Of a DNA stretch of 64,000 nt, positions 46,590 through 57,671 are shown one piece after another (the stretch's first letter is position 1; every line of letters starts with the position of its first letter). The notes beneath the pieces were generated by a model. The model did not search any database. It saw only the letters and a list, made by a program, of their open reading frames with translations, and was not told the origin of the DNA. The stretch comes from Triplophysa rosa (Eukaryota; Chordata; Actinopteri; Cypriniformes; Nemacheilidae). The DNA lies in contig NC_079898.1 in assembly GCF_024868665.1 (NCBI RefSeq), positions 12,250,124-12,314,123 of the forward strand. The letters are read 5' to 3'. Made by a program: the position numbers and the translations under genes.

Positions 46590-47883
46590 AATACAATTGG
46601 TTTCTAAAATACTATATAATTTTCTTTTTATTTTTCTTTGTAATTTATCTCAGTAGCTTCAGATATATGAGACTAATTTAACACATTTCTTAAAGAGAAG
46701 CGACTCCGGAGAGTCTACTATAAACATAGCACTTTAGTACTTTTTTTTCAATACACAAATTTAACAGGACCATGTATGTTATTGTGTAGTTATGTTTGTT
46801 GTTTTGAATAACACAAACAGCATCATTGTTTGCAACCAAAGAGGAAGCAAACTATTTCACTACTGAAGCAACTGAATGGGAAGTGGTTGTTTAAAAAAAC
46901 TTTCGCTTTTTAAAAGGATGGATTAGTCATTGTAGAACATGGTTTGGGGCAGACTCAAACTTGTGTTTCCACCTGATAGATAAACTGATTACTTTGTGAA
47001 ACAGACTTTGTGTTTCTTCAGGTCTTCAACAGAAATCAGAGGTGTTTCTTATATGATGCCCCCCACTAGACCCCGCCCCATTAAAACACACAGCTGTCTT
47101 TGTGTGCAGAAGAGGATTTTTGTTTTTTCAATGGGATGCAAATGAGGAAGTGCACCATGCCAGTGTAACTCAACAAAACAAACGTTTCTTTTATTCGCCT
47201 CTATCATGATTTCCTGTTTCAATGGGACAACTTACTATAAAGAAGGGGACAAACAAAAAAACTCACAAACAATAAACCAGAGTTTCATTGTTGCTCTCCG
47301 CATTTGTATGTCTCGATTCAATACCGCCCCCAAAAGCAGGCTGAACAAAGCTCCTTGGCTAGTAAAGGGATTCCTCTTATCAGCATCTTATGTAACAGGA
47401 GTGTGGATTGACGTACAGAAGTTGGTCAAACAGAAGGTTCTTGTTTGCGTGTGACCTTGATGGAGCACCAACTGAAAAGCTCTGCATGAAACTTCAAAGC
47501 TATGTAGACATTTTAGACATCTATGAAACCAGCAGCTGTAATCTAACCTAAATGTTCTCAACGGTATACGGATGGCAACATGCATGTGAAGAAATAATGA
47601 AAATCATTTGACACAAGCAGGGAATTTTAGTACTTCCTGTTAACTCATTGAACAAAATTGAATGTTATACCCTTCATTGTGTTGCTAATTGCAGGCTCAA
47701 AAGTATTTTTCTGCATGTCAAACCCACAGCCCAGTCTAGTGGGTGAACTCTACATGACCTTATATCCGTAAATGAAAAAAAGTTGATTGTTGTTAGAATA
47801 CATCACGCCACCTTCAGTTCAGGAAGTGCAACAATTGCTCCCCTTACACTGCACTTAAAAGTTTTTTAATTTTTTTATTATTT
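46590..47883. other. akt3 intron DNA, nothing recognised
   Basis: No convincing feature. Confidence 0.45.
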
Positions 47884-48118
47884 CATTTACTCACCCTCCT
47901 GTCATTTTCAAACCTGTAAGACTGAAGAATGTTGGTACCCAACAGTGCCGGCAACAATTCACTTCTACTGTATGGATACAAAACCAATGCAAGTGAATGG
48001 GTGCCAGTTAACAACGTTCTTCAAAATATCTTTTGCGTTCTGCAGCAGAAAGAACGTCATACAGGTTTGAAATGAACAATAAATAATAATAAAAAACATT
48101 TTTGGGAGAACTATCACT
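47884..48118. mobile_element. Angel-like foldback MITE
   Basis: Left arm CATTTACTCACCCTCCTGTC, centre with ACTGTATGGATACAAAACCA, right end GGAGAACTATCACT before TTAA at 48119-48122. The distal left terminus is missing. Confidence 0.75.
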
Positions 48119-48122
48119 TTAA

Positions 48123-48907
48123 GCAATGCCTTGGTAATAGGTCCATAACACTCTAGAATTGGCAGTGGGAGTGACTTACGGTCAAGTGTCACAGATTTTT
48201 TTGTCAAAATTATATATCTGTCTATTAATCATTTCAGTCATAAGATATGATAACAGAATAGAAACCACAGTTTATTACCAAACATTATTCATTTCACCAC
48301 ACTGCCAGTCATTGTTGATAACCACTTCTAATTTGATTAATGTCAAATATTAATAGCATGAAGCACTGAGGTTTTATACATAAAATCAACCCATTCAGTA
48401 GTGATTTACAACATCCAGAGAGGTCCTTTGGCAGCGTGTGGATGAATGAGAAGCCCTTTCCATTGAGTCCTCTAACTAAAGTATGTAAGACAGCAGTGAG
48501 AGGAGCTGTGTGCGTGTGTTTACACGCTTCCTGGCCCATGCCTGCTCGGCATCCATTGATGCTGCACGCGTGTCTCCGTCCACACACGGGTCAATGTGCT
48601 TTTAATGGCAGTTAAGTGTGCACAGACAAGCGGCCTTTTGTGGAGGAGGGTGAAACAACAACCCTCTTTTAACACCCCGCTTTGTCAAAGCTGTTAAAAG
48701 ACAGAGTGGTACACGCCGTTTTTTCTTTTTACTACTGAAGAGTAAAGCGTGCGAGTTTGCCAGATGAAGTATCGGATGCTTTGAAGAAATGTGTTGCCAG
48801 TTGTTTATAGCATGTGGTTTTCACCTGTTTGGGGTCTGTACTTTTTAAATTATGCAACATTTCTATTCTCATTTTACCTTCCTATCACTTACTAATATAA
48901 TACTTTG
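48123..48907. other. akt3 intron DNA, nothing recognised
   Basis: No convincing feature; a moderately GC-richer patch lies at 48480-48720. Confidence 0.4.
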
Positions 48908-48911
48908 TTAA

Positions 48912-49775
48912 AAATGACAGTTTACCCAAAAATGATTTTGTCAGCATTTACTCGCCCTCTTGTCATTTCAAACCTATATGGGTTTCTTTCTTCTGCAGAA
49001 CACAAAAGAAGATATTTTGAAGAATGTTGGTAACCAAACATCGGCGGTACCCATTTACTTGAATTGGTATTGTGTCAACCCAATAGAAGTGAATGGGTAC
49101 CACCATTGTTCAATTCATTCTTCAAAATATCTTCTTTTGGGTTCTGCAGAAGAAAGAAACTCACACAGGTTTGAGGGTGAGCGAGGGTCTGATCAGACAG
49201 AACGCGTCTTTTGCGGTGAGACGCGCCTCTTTTGGATTGTTTTCAGTTGGCAGGGAGCGTTTTGCGCGCTGCTTATGCGCGCCGGGCGCCTCGTGTTTTA
49301 GGCGGAGCGCTTTGAGCGCCCGAAGTTGAAAAATACTCAACTCATGTGTCATGTGTACTTTTTTCCATTGTCCAATCGATGGAGTGGAGAGGCGGGCCTT
49401 CCGATACGGTGACGGAACTTTACAGTTGATTGAAACGTCCGGAGACTGCAATGATGGAGAAGAAACATGTGCTGGCTGACACTGGTTAACCGAGAAAGGT
49501 CCGAGCAAACGCCCTCTGCTTGTACCTTTTTAAAGTTTCTGATAATAAGACAGTTAACAGGAACTAGAGCGCTCGCGCTATAATCCTTGACTGACAGGAC
49601 AGCTGTTTTGATGGTTACCTAGCAACATAAAAAAACCAACTGCGCGCTTCTCTTTTCAAAGAGTCAACCAAAAGAGCAGCGCAGCGCGCCTCGCGTTTTC
49701 GAACATGAAAAGCGCGTTCTGTGTGATCGTATGCTAAATGGTGACAAAATGTTCATTTTTGCGTGAACTATCCCT
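48912..49775. mobile_element. Angel-like MITE split by another transposon
   Basis: TTAA at 48908-48911 and 49776-49779. Left half runs from GACAGTTTACCCAAAAATGA to TTTGAGGGTGAG. The right end resumes at about 49737 with AATGGTGACAAAATGTTCAT and GCGTGAACTATCCCT. The missing join is occupied by the insert at about 49185-49728. Confidence 0.85.
49185..49728. mobile_element. GC-rich element nested in the Angel-like MITE
   Basis: Left end includes GATCAGACAGAACGCG; the inverted right end is GATCACACAGAACGCG. The interior has repeated GCGC words. A diverged 8-bp duplication (GTGAGCGA at 49177, GTATGCTA at 49729) would suit a hAT element, but exact ends are uncertain by a few bases. No transposase. 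Confidence 0.75.
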
Positions 49776-49779
49776 TTAA

Positions 49780-50739
49780 TACATGGTTTCAATATTGCTG
49801 TTAAATTATTACTCAGATCCTGCCTGATACATTGCACGTTTCAAATTTTATCAGCAGCAACACTTATAATCAAAAAATGTGACTCGCACATCTAACTAAG
49901 TAACATCAAACCCACCCACGCTTGCGGAAGTTGGGTAGTGTGTTTGTCATTTGGACCTCCTATTTGACTTGCAGTACATTAAAGATACAACATGTTGTCT
50001 GTAGATGAGAGTAAGTGCCGGTAATGATACTTTTGACTGTCCTGGTGTTGGGTTTTAGGATACATGCGTCACTCTCCTTTTCCCCCAGAATGCTGTTCCT
50101 CCTCTCGTGGGCATTTGCCGGCTCTTTGTGGATGTACTTTACTTCGGTTGGATAACTACTGTATCAATAATTCACATCCCCTTCTCTCAGAATCTTTTAT
50201 CGGAACTTTTCACACAAAGAGTGCAGTAGCCACGGCTCTAGTGTTAATTATAGCAGCAGCTGCTTCCAGAGTGTCCCTAACAGCTTTCTCTTTGGGTTAG
50301 AAGTGTGCGTGTGTGAAACGGAACACCTGTTTGTTGTGGGGTCTCCAGATGACTGTTGTTGTCAAAGCCCACAGATGGGGGAAAGCGAAGGGGACACGGC
50401 TCCCACCCTTTCCGTTATTCTCGCCCAGGTTCCCCGCTGATCCGTCTCGCGGCCGGCCCGGAGAAAAGAATGAGAGGCGGTCAGCTGGCTCACCCCAGAA
50501 ATACCACAGCAGACTCTGCTTTTGTCGTCTGTTACCTCCTCCCTCGCTTTCTTTGGCTGTGGCCCATACTGTAAATCCAAGAGACGACAATTTTAACAGT
50601 GAGAATATATCAAAACCCTTCTTATTTTTATTATGTTATTGGAATTTTAATCAATATGTTTTCTTATTTCTTGCATGAAAAATGACATCATTTTAAAATC
50701 GACTTGTCAGTGAATGGTCTGAACGAGTTGACTAAACTG
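49780..50739. promoter_or_regulatory. Candidate intronic enhancer block (about 50050-50590)
   Basis: GC-richer unique DNA. At 50364-50393 it repeats the gapped motif of the 44.7-kb block: AAAGCCCACAGATGG, four bases, AAGCGAAGGGG. It is followed by GACACGGCTCCC, which resembles GGACAGCTCCCC near 44611. No exon structure. Function is inferred. Confidence 0.4.
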
Positions 50740-51018
50740 CCTTGTCGTTCCCAACCTGTATGACTTCTTTCATCTGCAGAACACAAAAGAAGATATTTTG
50801 AAGAATGTTGGTAGCCGAACCTCAGCGGTGCCCATTGACTTGCATTGGTTTTGTGTCCATACAATAGAAGTGAATGGCTACCGCTGCTGTTTGGTTATCA
50901 ACATTCTTTAACATATCTTATTTTCTGTTCTTTGAATGAAAGAAAGTCATACAGGTTTGAAATAACAAGAGGGTTAATAAATGATGACAACATTTTCAGT
51001 TTTAGGTGAACTGTCCCT
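50740..51018. mobile_element. Angel-like foldback MITE
   Basis: Left arm CTGCAGAACACAAAAGAAGA, centre CCATACAATAGAAGTGAATG, right end GGTGAACTGTCCCT before TTAA at 51019-51022. The left terminus is diverged. Confidence 0.8.
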
Positions 51019-51539
51019 TTAAGAAAGTTCTTTTAAATAAGTCACATTACAGAAGTCGATCAATGAATGTTCTCTGTGAATAATGTTTTGACATTGAAAA
51101 GTACACACTTTAAGTACACACTTTACCGTTAAGATGTCATTTTATGTGGACTCGTCTTTGTAGGGATGTTGTTTTGCTTACTTTGCCAAGACCAAGGCAC
51201 TACAGTTGCTTTTCTCACTTCATTGTGTCATTGATGAAAATCTTGATCTTGAGTTTGAATCTAGCTGCATTTTTTTCTTGAATGATTTATTGAGAACGAT
51301 ACTCGTTCGCATAAAATGAGACGTTTTATAATTTTTTCTTGGCTGTCCATTTTAGTTGCCAACCAGAATATTCTTTGAATGAACCACAGTTTTGATTCTG
51401 CTTTCTGATTAATCCAGGCTCAGTTTATTTGAATTGTTTGCCTTGTTATATTTCTCATATTGCGGTTATTTTAGAACTATGCTACAGTAGATGTTTTACT
51501 TGACACATGTGTGTAATCCACGTTCCTCTTCCACACTAG

Positions 51540-51860
51540 CCCGATGTCTTTGGTGAGCTGTACGGTACAGCGTGTCTGAAGAGGAAAAGATAGACTAATC
51601 CTGGGATTAAAAGGCTACTGTTTGTGTGGGTTAGATTAGGAGAGTTGAATCTGTTTTTAACCTTCAATAAAGTGGCCAATGCAAAGACCACAGAGAGGTC
51701 GGTAATCCAGGATGTTTGAGCGGGCTAATTTCAGAAGCGGTATAAAGGGCAGTGGCCAATCCCGGCGACTGCGTGGTGGGCAGGTGTGTGGATGGCCCAC
51801 GGGATTAGCATCAAACAGGGGTTTATGGGGGTTGAGAGAGGCTTTACTATAGTATGTGTT
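51540..51860. promoter_or_regulatory. Candidate enhancer with a TAATCC cluster
   Basis: Four TAATCC/GGATTA sites at 51596, 51604, 51703 and 51802, the preferred sequence of OTX/PITX/CRX homeodomains. Two AGTGGCCAAT words lie at 51671 and 51750. The DNA is GC-richer than its flanks and non-coding. Binding is inferred from motif content. Confidence 0.35.
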
Positions 51861-52952
51861 CTGTACAGTCTGTATATGTCTGCATTCATACCTTACCTTG
51901 GGTTTACGGTTGCCTGTCTGCTCTGTTACAATGAAATTTTGTTTTGAGTTTCTTTATCAATGCAAGACGCAGTGTTTCAGTTGTGGCGCTGCTGTGAGAA
52001 TAAATGTAATTTCATCAAATGTAAATGCGAAGCATAAATTTTAGTGTTAGATTAGACCCGCCCTGTTATGACCTCAATTCTGTCGTAGCAGGATGTGATG
52101 GTCCACCAATGTGACAGTAATTGGGTCAAAGGGAATGAGATCTAGAAGCTTTAGGTCTAGGATCTAAACTGTATGTGAATACAAGAAGTATTTATTCATT
52201 GACATTGATTTAGCTATCTCTCCTCCACCACATCTCCTTATTCATTTCTTTTCACTCACACTCATCTTTTTTCCCCCATCGGGACACTCTGATCAGCCAA
52301 TACAGTAGACGGTCACTGTGACACTATACAATCTCACAAATCACATTCATTCCCTGTCTCCCTAACACCCCTGCTATTTTATCTTTCTTTTCCTGTTCGT
52401 GATGTTGCTCAGTTAGGGTGCATCTCATTTCTGCAGTGAAGTGTCTCTTCGGAGGGTCGCGGTGACTGCTTCTGTCTTTTCAGTGACAAAATTGCTTTGC
52501 TAGAGGCTTTTCCACTAGATGTATCCATAAGATGAAACCGCTTCATAGAGTTCTGCTACATTTACCAGCTCTAATATTCTACAGGACAAGATAAATAATA
52601 CATTGTGCAAACTGTTAAGTCAGAGCTGGAGACGTGTGGTAGTGGGCTGAGAAAATTTATTTTAGTGTAATTGAATATATTAGTTCACAGAAAAGAATGA
52701 GGTTAAACAATTTTTTTGTGCAAGTTACAGTGGTGTGGCGTGTTAATGTCACATCAATGTTCTTTTAATGATTCTATGCCTTGAGCAAATCCACAGATTG
52801 AATAGTTCTGACTTTAAAGTGCTTAATGTAGCAACCTGCTGACTTTTTTAAACAAAACCTGTTTTTGTGTTGGTCTATAAAAAGTGACTGACTCAAGTTT
52901 TTGGATTTTCACATTTTTTACAAATTGTGTTGTTTTACCTGATGTGGTGTCT
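51861..52952. other. akt3 intron DNA, nothing recognised
   Basis: No convincing feature. Confidence 0.45.
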
Positions 52953-53023
52953 GGTGTGAAGCGCTTTGAGAAAGCAACTTTTAATGGCACCAGACAAAAT
53001 AAATGTTTTATTATTATTATTAT
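52953..53023 (+). mobile_element. Retrotransposon 3' tail with (TTA)n
   Basis: GTGAAGCGCTTTGAGA followed by AATAAATG and a TTATTATTATTATTA run is the usual 3' end of a fish non-LTR retroelement. No upstream body was recognised. Confidence 0.5.
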
Positions 53024-53179
53024 GCTCGTAGGTGGGACAAATAGTGTTGTGTACTGTGTATTGCTGGCACTTACTTTACAGTAAATGCTTTGAATAAGAA
53101 GCTTTCTTTTCCACTTATATTATATGTAGTATGACAGCAGCACTTCTCAGTGCCCATTGACTAACATAGTAGAAAAAAT

Positions 53180-53434
53180 TGCTTTATAAATTTCTTTGTT
53201 CTGTAATTATTTTGAGGAATGTAGGAAAGCAAACAGTTCCGGGGAACTTATGACTAACATTGTCATTTTTCCTACTATGGTAGTCAATGGTGGCCAAGAA
53301 GTGTTTGGTTACAAGCATTCTTCCAAATATCTTTCTCTGTGTTCTTAAGAACAAAGAAATGTATACAGATTTTTGGAACAACCGGAGGGTGAGTAAATGA
53401 GAACAGAATTATTATCTTTGGGTGAACTGTCCAT
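53180..53434. mobile_element. Angel-like foldback MITE, diverged subfamily
   Basis: Has ATTTCTTTGTTCTG and, inverted, AGAACAAAGAAATG, a centre with CTATGGTAGTCAATGGTGGC, and right end GGGTGAACTGTCCAT before TTAA at 53435-53438. The same subfamily occurs at 63432-63644. Confidence 0.75.
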
Positions 53435-53438
53435 TTAA

Positions 53439-55517
53439 TAATACAATTTCTCATTGTAGATGCTGACTAACAAACATTGTGTATCATAACAATACTGTGG
53501 TTTTTCTATGCAACACTTTACCTTGTAACTGTAAATAAAGTATTGTACCGGGCATTACCACTGTAAGTAAGCAGTGTTATACAGTACCTACTGAAGGGTG
53601 AGATGTTACAGAGGGATGGAATGTGAAATACAGAAATCCCTTCTCTCCTTGCATCTCTTGCCAATTAAGTAGTTATTAGTTTGGCTCTTGGTTAAGTGTA
53701 GAGATGGCAGAGAGGAGGAAAACGAAAACTCTCCAGTATTGTGGAGTCTTGTCCTAGCCATGTGAATGACGGTTAGCACGGCTTTCAGAAGGGATAAATG
53801 CTTGCCATATGGTCCGCTGGCCGTGTCCAAGTTTTCAAATTAGCGGCTCTCATCCTCCTCATTACTGCTGTTCCTAATGGGGGTGTAGGGGGGGTCGTCT
53901 GCTGCATGGGTGGGGTGGAGACTGATGTTCACTCGACTCACCAATGACTTCTCCGTTTCCTGAGAGTAAATGATAAACACACAGTCTGGCGATAACTCAC
54001 TCTGGAAGCTCCTGGCAGGTTTAGTCTCTCTCTCAACTTCTATTTTTGATAGAGCTGTACAGTCCTAATATCAGACTTACAGAGAGACTGATGGGATTTT
54101 TATTGCTCAACATGGTGCTGCAGATGGAAATTGTTGTTTTAGTTTAGAACTGACGGCATGGTTTGTTTTTGGTTATTTTATAACGTTAATACCAAATGTG
54201 ACAGCCAGTTTCATGCAGGACACTTAAACAGGTGGCACTAAAGAATTAGGTGTGTCCAAAGTTAGTAACATAAAGGAATATAAAATCTAAGCAATCTAAA
54301 TAATATGAATAATATCTGAAATATCCAAATAATCAGAACGATTACATCAAAATTTCCTAGACTTTAATGACCTTATATGTAATATTTATATTATTATACA
54401 GTATTTGCAAATGCTTCTGGGTTGTTAATCCAGACTGAACTGTAAATACAACATGATAGAGTAACTGTGATCTCGTTCACATATGCAGGCTTACAAAACC
54501 CACTGCCTTTCCTGAGCCCCTCCATACGGACCATACGCAAAACATCCAGATTATACCAGATTATTGGTGGAAAGAGGATTTCAGAAGAAGGAAAGATCTT
54601 TAAATCACATTGTTGACTCTTCTGGAGAGGAAAAAAGCATAAACAGCATTAAAGATACATTATAAATAGGTTTAATATGAAATATCAGTTTTATTCATGT
54701 GTACACTATTTATCAAAACATGATGATTGGATTATGAGCAGAAGCGGCTTTCGAATCAGACAGAGAAAATCTTGCGTGTTGCTCCACAGCTGTACGTCAC
54801 TCCTCTTAAAAAATGTTTTCAGCGAAACGGCCGCTTCATCATCCGTATCATGACGGTGAGGGTCTGTTCTCTGGGAGTCTATGTCAAGCACAGTGCGCTT
54901 CAGTGGTGAACAGCAGGCCTGCACTGCAGTGGGGTAGACTAGACTTCTGTGCAATGCAGCTGTGTTTCTGTGAACTCGGCCCAGGGTCAAACACCTCCGC
55001 TCCTCACCCTGCTGCCGCATCTATCAACGTCTCAGCATGCCCCCAGCAAGGCATGCTGGGAATTCGCCACTCCTCCAGACAGGAGCGAGGGGAACAAACG
55101 AGAGCAGAGAAGAGTGTGTGACACTGTAAAGGTGTTTCACGTATTTCTAATGAACAGGCCCAACTCTCAGACTTGTTACAGACTCACCTGATCCCTCCGG
55201 TTTAGTTCTTTTCAGTTTCATACGCTAACACGATCTCCCACAAGCACAATTCATGCAGCACATCTGAGCGTTTCTTCATGCTCATTAACGGCCCGTCTTT
55301 CACACCCAGACCTTCTCTGCCCAGCTGTGCAACAGTCCCGGCTCCTGCAACACACACCAGAGCCGACAGAAGGTGTGTGTGTGTGAGGATGTTTAGGGCC
55401 ACATGTGTTTTAACAGAGGGGCTCTTGCTCTGGGACGGCTTGCGCAGCTGTATTGTGGGAGCCAGACAAAGAGTTATTATTGTGTCTGTGGTGAGGTAGT
55501 GTTATTAGGGTTGATAA
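53439..55517. other. akt3 intron DNA with a GC-richer unique block (about 54720-55110)
   Basis: The block contains CAAGGCATGCTGGGAATTC and GCTTTCGAATCAGACAGAG and is open on both strands without exon logic. It is possibly a conserved non-coding element or a non-coding RNA exon; neither can be shown. Confidence 0.3.
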
Positions 55518-55531
55518 GGGGGGGGGGGGGG
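55518..55531. repeat. (G)14 run
   Basis: Fourteen consecutive guanines, with GGGA repeats 160 bp further on; able to form G-quadruplex structures. Confidence 0.95.
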
Positions 55532-55687
55532 TTGTGCTTGTGTGTGTAGGGACACCTCTGATTGGTTGATGAGGCACCGCTGCTGTTGGAACCGATTGTT
55601 GACTTGCCATCTGCCATCAAGAAAAGTGTGTACACGCTCACTCCCCATAGTCGGGTATTGAGTAGTTTGCGTGGCGGATAGATGAGG

Positions 55688-55721
55688 CGGGAGGGAGGGA
55701 GGGAGGGAGGGAGGGAGGGAG
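55688..55721. repeat. (GGGA)8 microsatellite
   Basis: About eight GGGA units, a potential intramolecular G-quadruplex. Confidence 0.95.
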
Positions 55722-56148
55722 TGAACGAGAAAGAGAGACGCATAAACATGCAGATGTCGCACGGGATAATGACTGGAACTCCAGACTCAATTTCAGGCTG
55801 CTGCTTGCTTGACTGGTGTGGGAGATTGTGTGTGTAATGCTGGAGTGTGTTTGCATGGTACATATCATAAACCCATATTTGACTTTGATATAGTCTGCTG
55901 TATGTTTTTGGGTTGGGACGTTAATTTATTCATTGTTCGTTTTGCGAAACATTGTTTTAATGTTGACTTTTAACACAGTGTCTGAAAACTGTTGCACTCT
56001 CTGGAAAAGATGCTCAGAAAGACTGAAGTGTGCATGTGTACATAGACCAACAAAAAATAAATGCTTATGTTTACTGATTGTATTGAAAATGAAAAAAAAA
56101 ACACTATATATTGACAAATTTATAGTAATTTTTGCAACCTCTATTTAA

Positions 56149-56524
56149 AGGTGCTGTGTAATTTTTTGGAGGATCTATTGACAGAAATGCAATGCAATAT
56201 ACATAACTATGTCTTCAGAGGTGTATAAAGACCTTACATAATGAAGCGTTATGTTTTTATTACCTTAGAATGAGCTATTTCTGTCTACATACACCGCGGG
56301 TCCCCTTACATGGAATGCACCATGTTGTTTCTAAACAGACAAACTGCTGTACAGAACGTGTTTCGTAAATATGTATGTATCTCCTTCATCAAAGAAGCAA
56401 AAACATGACATCGCTTAGTCCTGTGTCAGCCACTGTAGTGCTTCCAAAGGGAGGGGTGGAGTGAGCCATTGGTTGAAATTCGCAACCTCACTGCTAGATG
56501 ACGCTAATTTCATATACTGAACCT
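56149..56524 (+). mobile_element. TTAA-flanked MITE, family B, copy 2
   Basis: TTAA at 56145-56148 and 56525-56528. Termini AGGTGCTGTGTAATTTTT and, inverted, AGGTTCAGTATATGAA. Inverted copy of the host element at 36514-37488. Its right TTAA is shared with the left TTAA of the next element. Confidence 0.88.
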
Positions 56525-56528
56525 TTAA

Positions 56529-57667
56529 AGAGTACATAATGAGATCATGAAAATTACATTTCATGCAGTGAGTAATGTTGCCGTGTTTGAAAGTAAGCAT
56601 TCTGCCAAGTTGTAAATCCGAAGGTGAATGAATAACAAAGTTATTGGCTTGGAAAAAAGGGAGTCGACTCTGAATCATGCAAACGAGTCGTCCCTAGTCT
56701 GATTCGCGAACAGCCACGGATTTACATCACTACATATAGTGCCCGCCTACGTTTTGCTAGGACTAGGGCTATCACGATTATGAAATTTGGCTGACGATTA
56801 ATTGTCTAATAAATCATTGCGATTATGACGATTAATTGTCTGTTTTAGAGCTTTGACATTTAATTCTCATACATTTTTGATTCAGCTTTGAAACGACCAT
56901 ATTGTTCTGAATACAAGACTATGTTCTTTTTCTTGGAAATACTTAGGAAAAAATTGGGTCATTATACTTAAGGTTTAGGCTTTTACCTGTCAATAATACA
57001 ACCGCCAAATACTTGTAAATTGATCAGGAGTGAATTGAAGCCACCATTAAAATGCTATCAGTCATAGAAAAGCTTCTAGTCTGCTTTTTTCTCACTTGCA
57101 AGACTACAATAAAAGTTTACTTCTATGTTAATGAGATTTTGGTAGACTGGTTTTCACACTGAAATAATATTAAATTGTACTGCAGGTTATTTTTATGGTA
57201 TATGCTTTAGTTTTTTTAAGTGATTGTGTTGTGGTGGTACATTTTACAAGTATTACCATGCTTTAGTTACAATATATACAATAAAATATGCAATATGCAG
57301 ATGCACTACAGCTCCCCCTAGTGTCTTCTATAGAGATGTGCAATAATTGCGATGATCTGAAACCATCGCGATGAGGTCAAACAATCGCGATGAGACGATT
57401 ATTTAATAATCGTGACAGCCCTGGCTAGGACTACTCGCGAAAACTTCACTCTTCTCCCCAAACACTGTAGCTCGTGAACGTCATTCACGATAGACCAATC
57501 ACAGCAGACTAGACCATCTGACCAATCACATCAAGGTAAGATAAGGTAAGAATAACTACCTATAATTACGAAATAATAGTGTTTTTACACCTTCTATGTA
57601 CATAAACGTGTTGTTAGACACTCCATAAACCAAAGTAGGACTTTAAAAATCCCTAGTTATGTACTCT
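56529..57667. mobile_element. TTAA-flanked MITE, family C, interrupted by hAT
   Basis: TTAA at 56525-56528 and 57668-57671. Termini AGAGTACATAATGAGATC and, inverted, AGAGTACATAACTAGGGAT. Without the 56764-57423 insert it is about 480 bp. Confidence 0.88.
56764..57423. mobile_element. hAT MITE with exact 8-bp duplication GCTAGGAC
   Basis: Ends TAGGGCTATCACGATTAT and, inverted, CAGGGCTGTCACGATTAT. Flanked by GCTAGGAC at 56756-56763 and 57424-57431. Subterminal CGATTA/TAATCG words repeat at both ends. No transposase coding remains in its 660 bp. Confidence 0.95.
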
Positions 57668-57671
57668 TTAA

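Noticed and set aside
55477..55863. Pro/Ser-rich minus-strand frames
   Set aside because: Generated by the poly-G and GGGA simple repeats.
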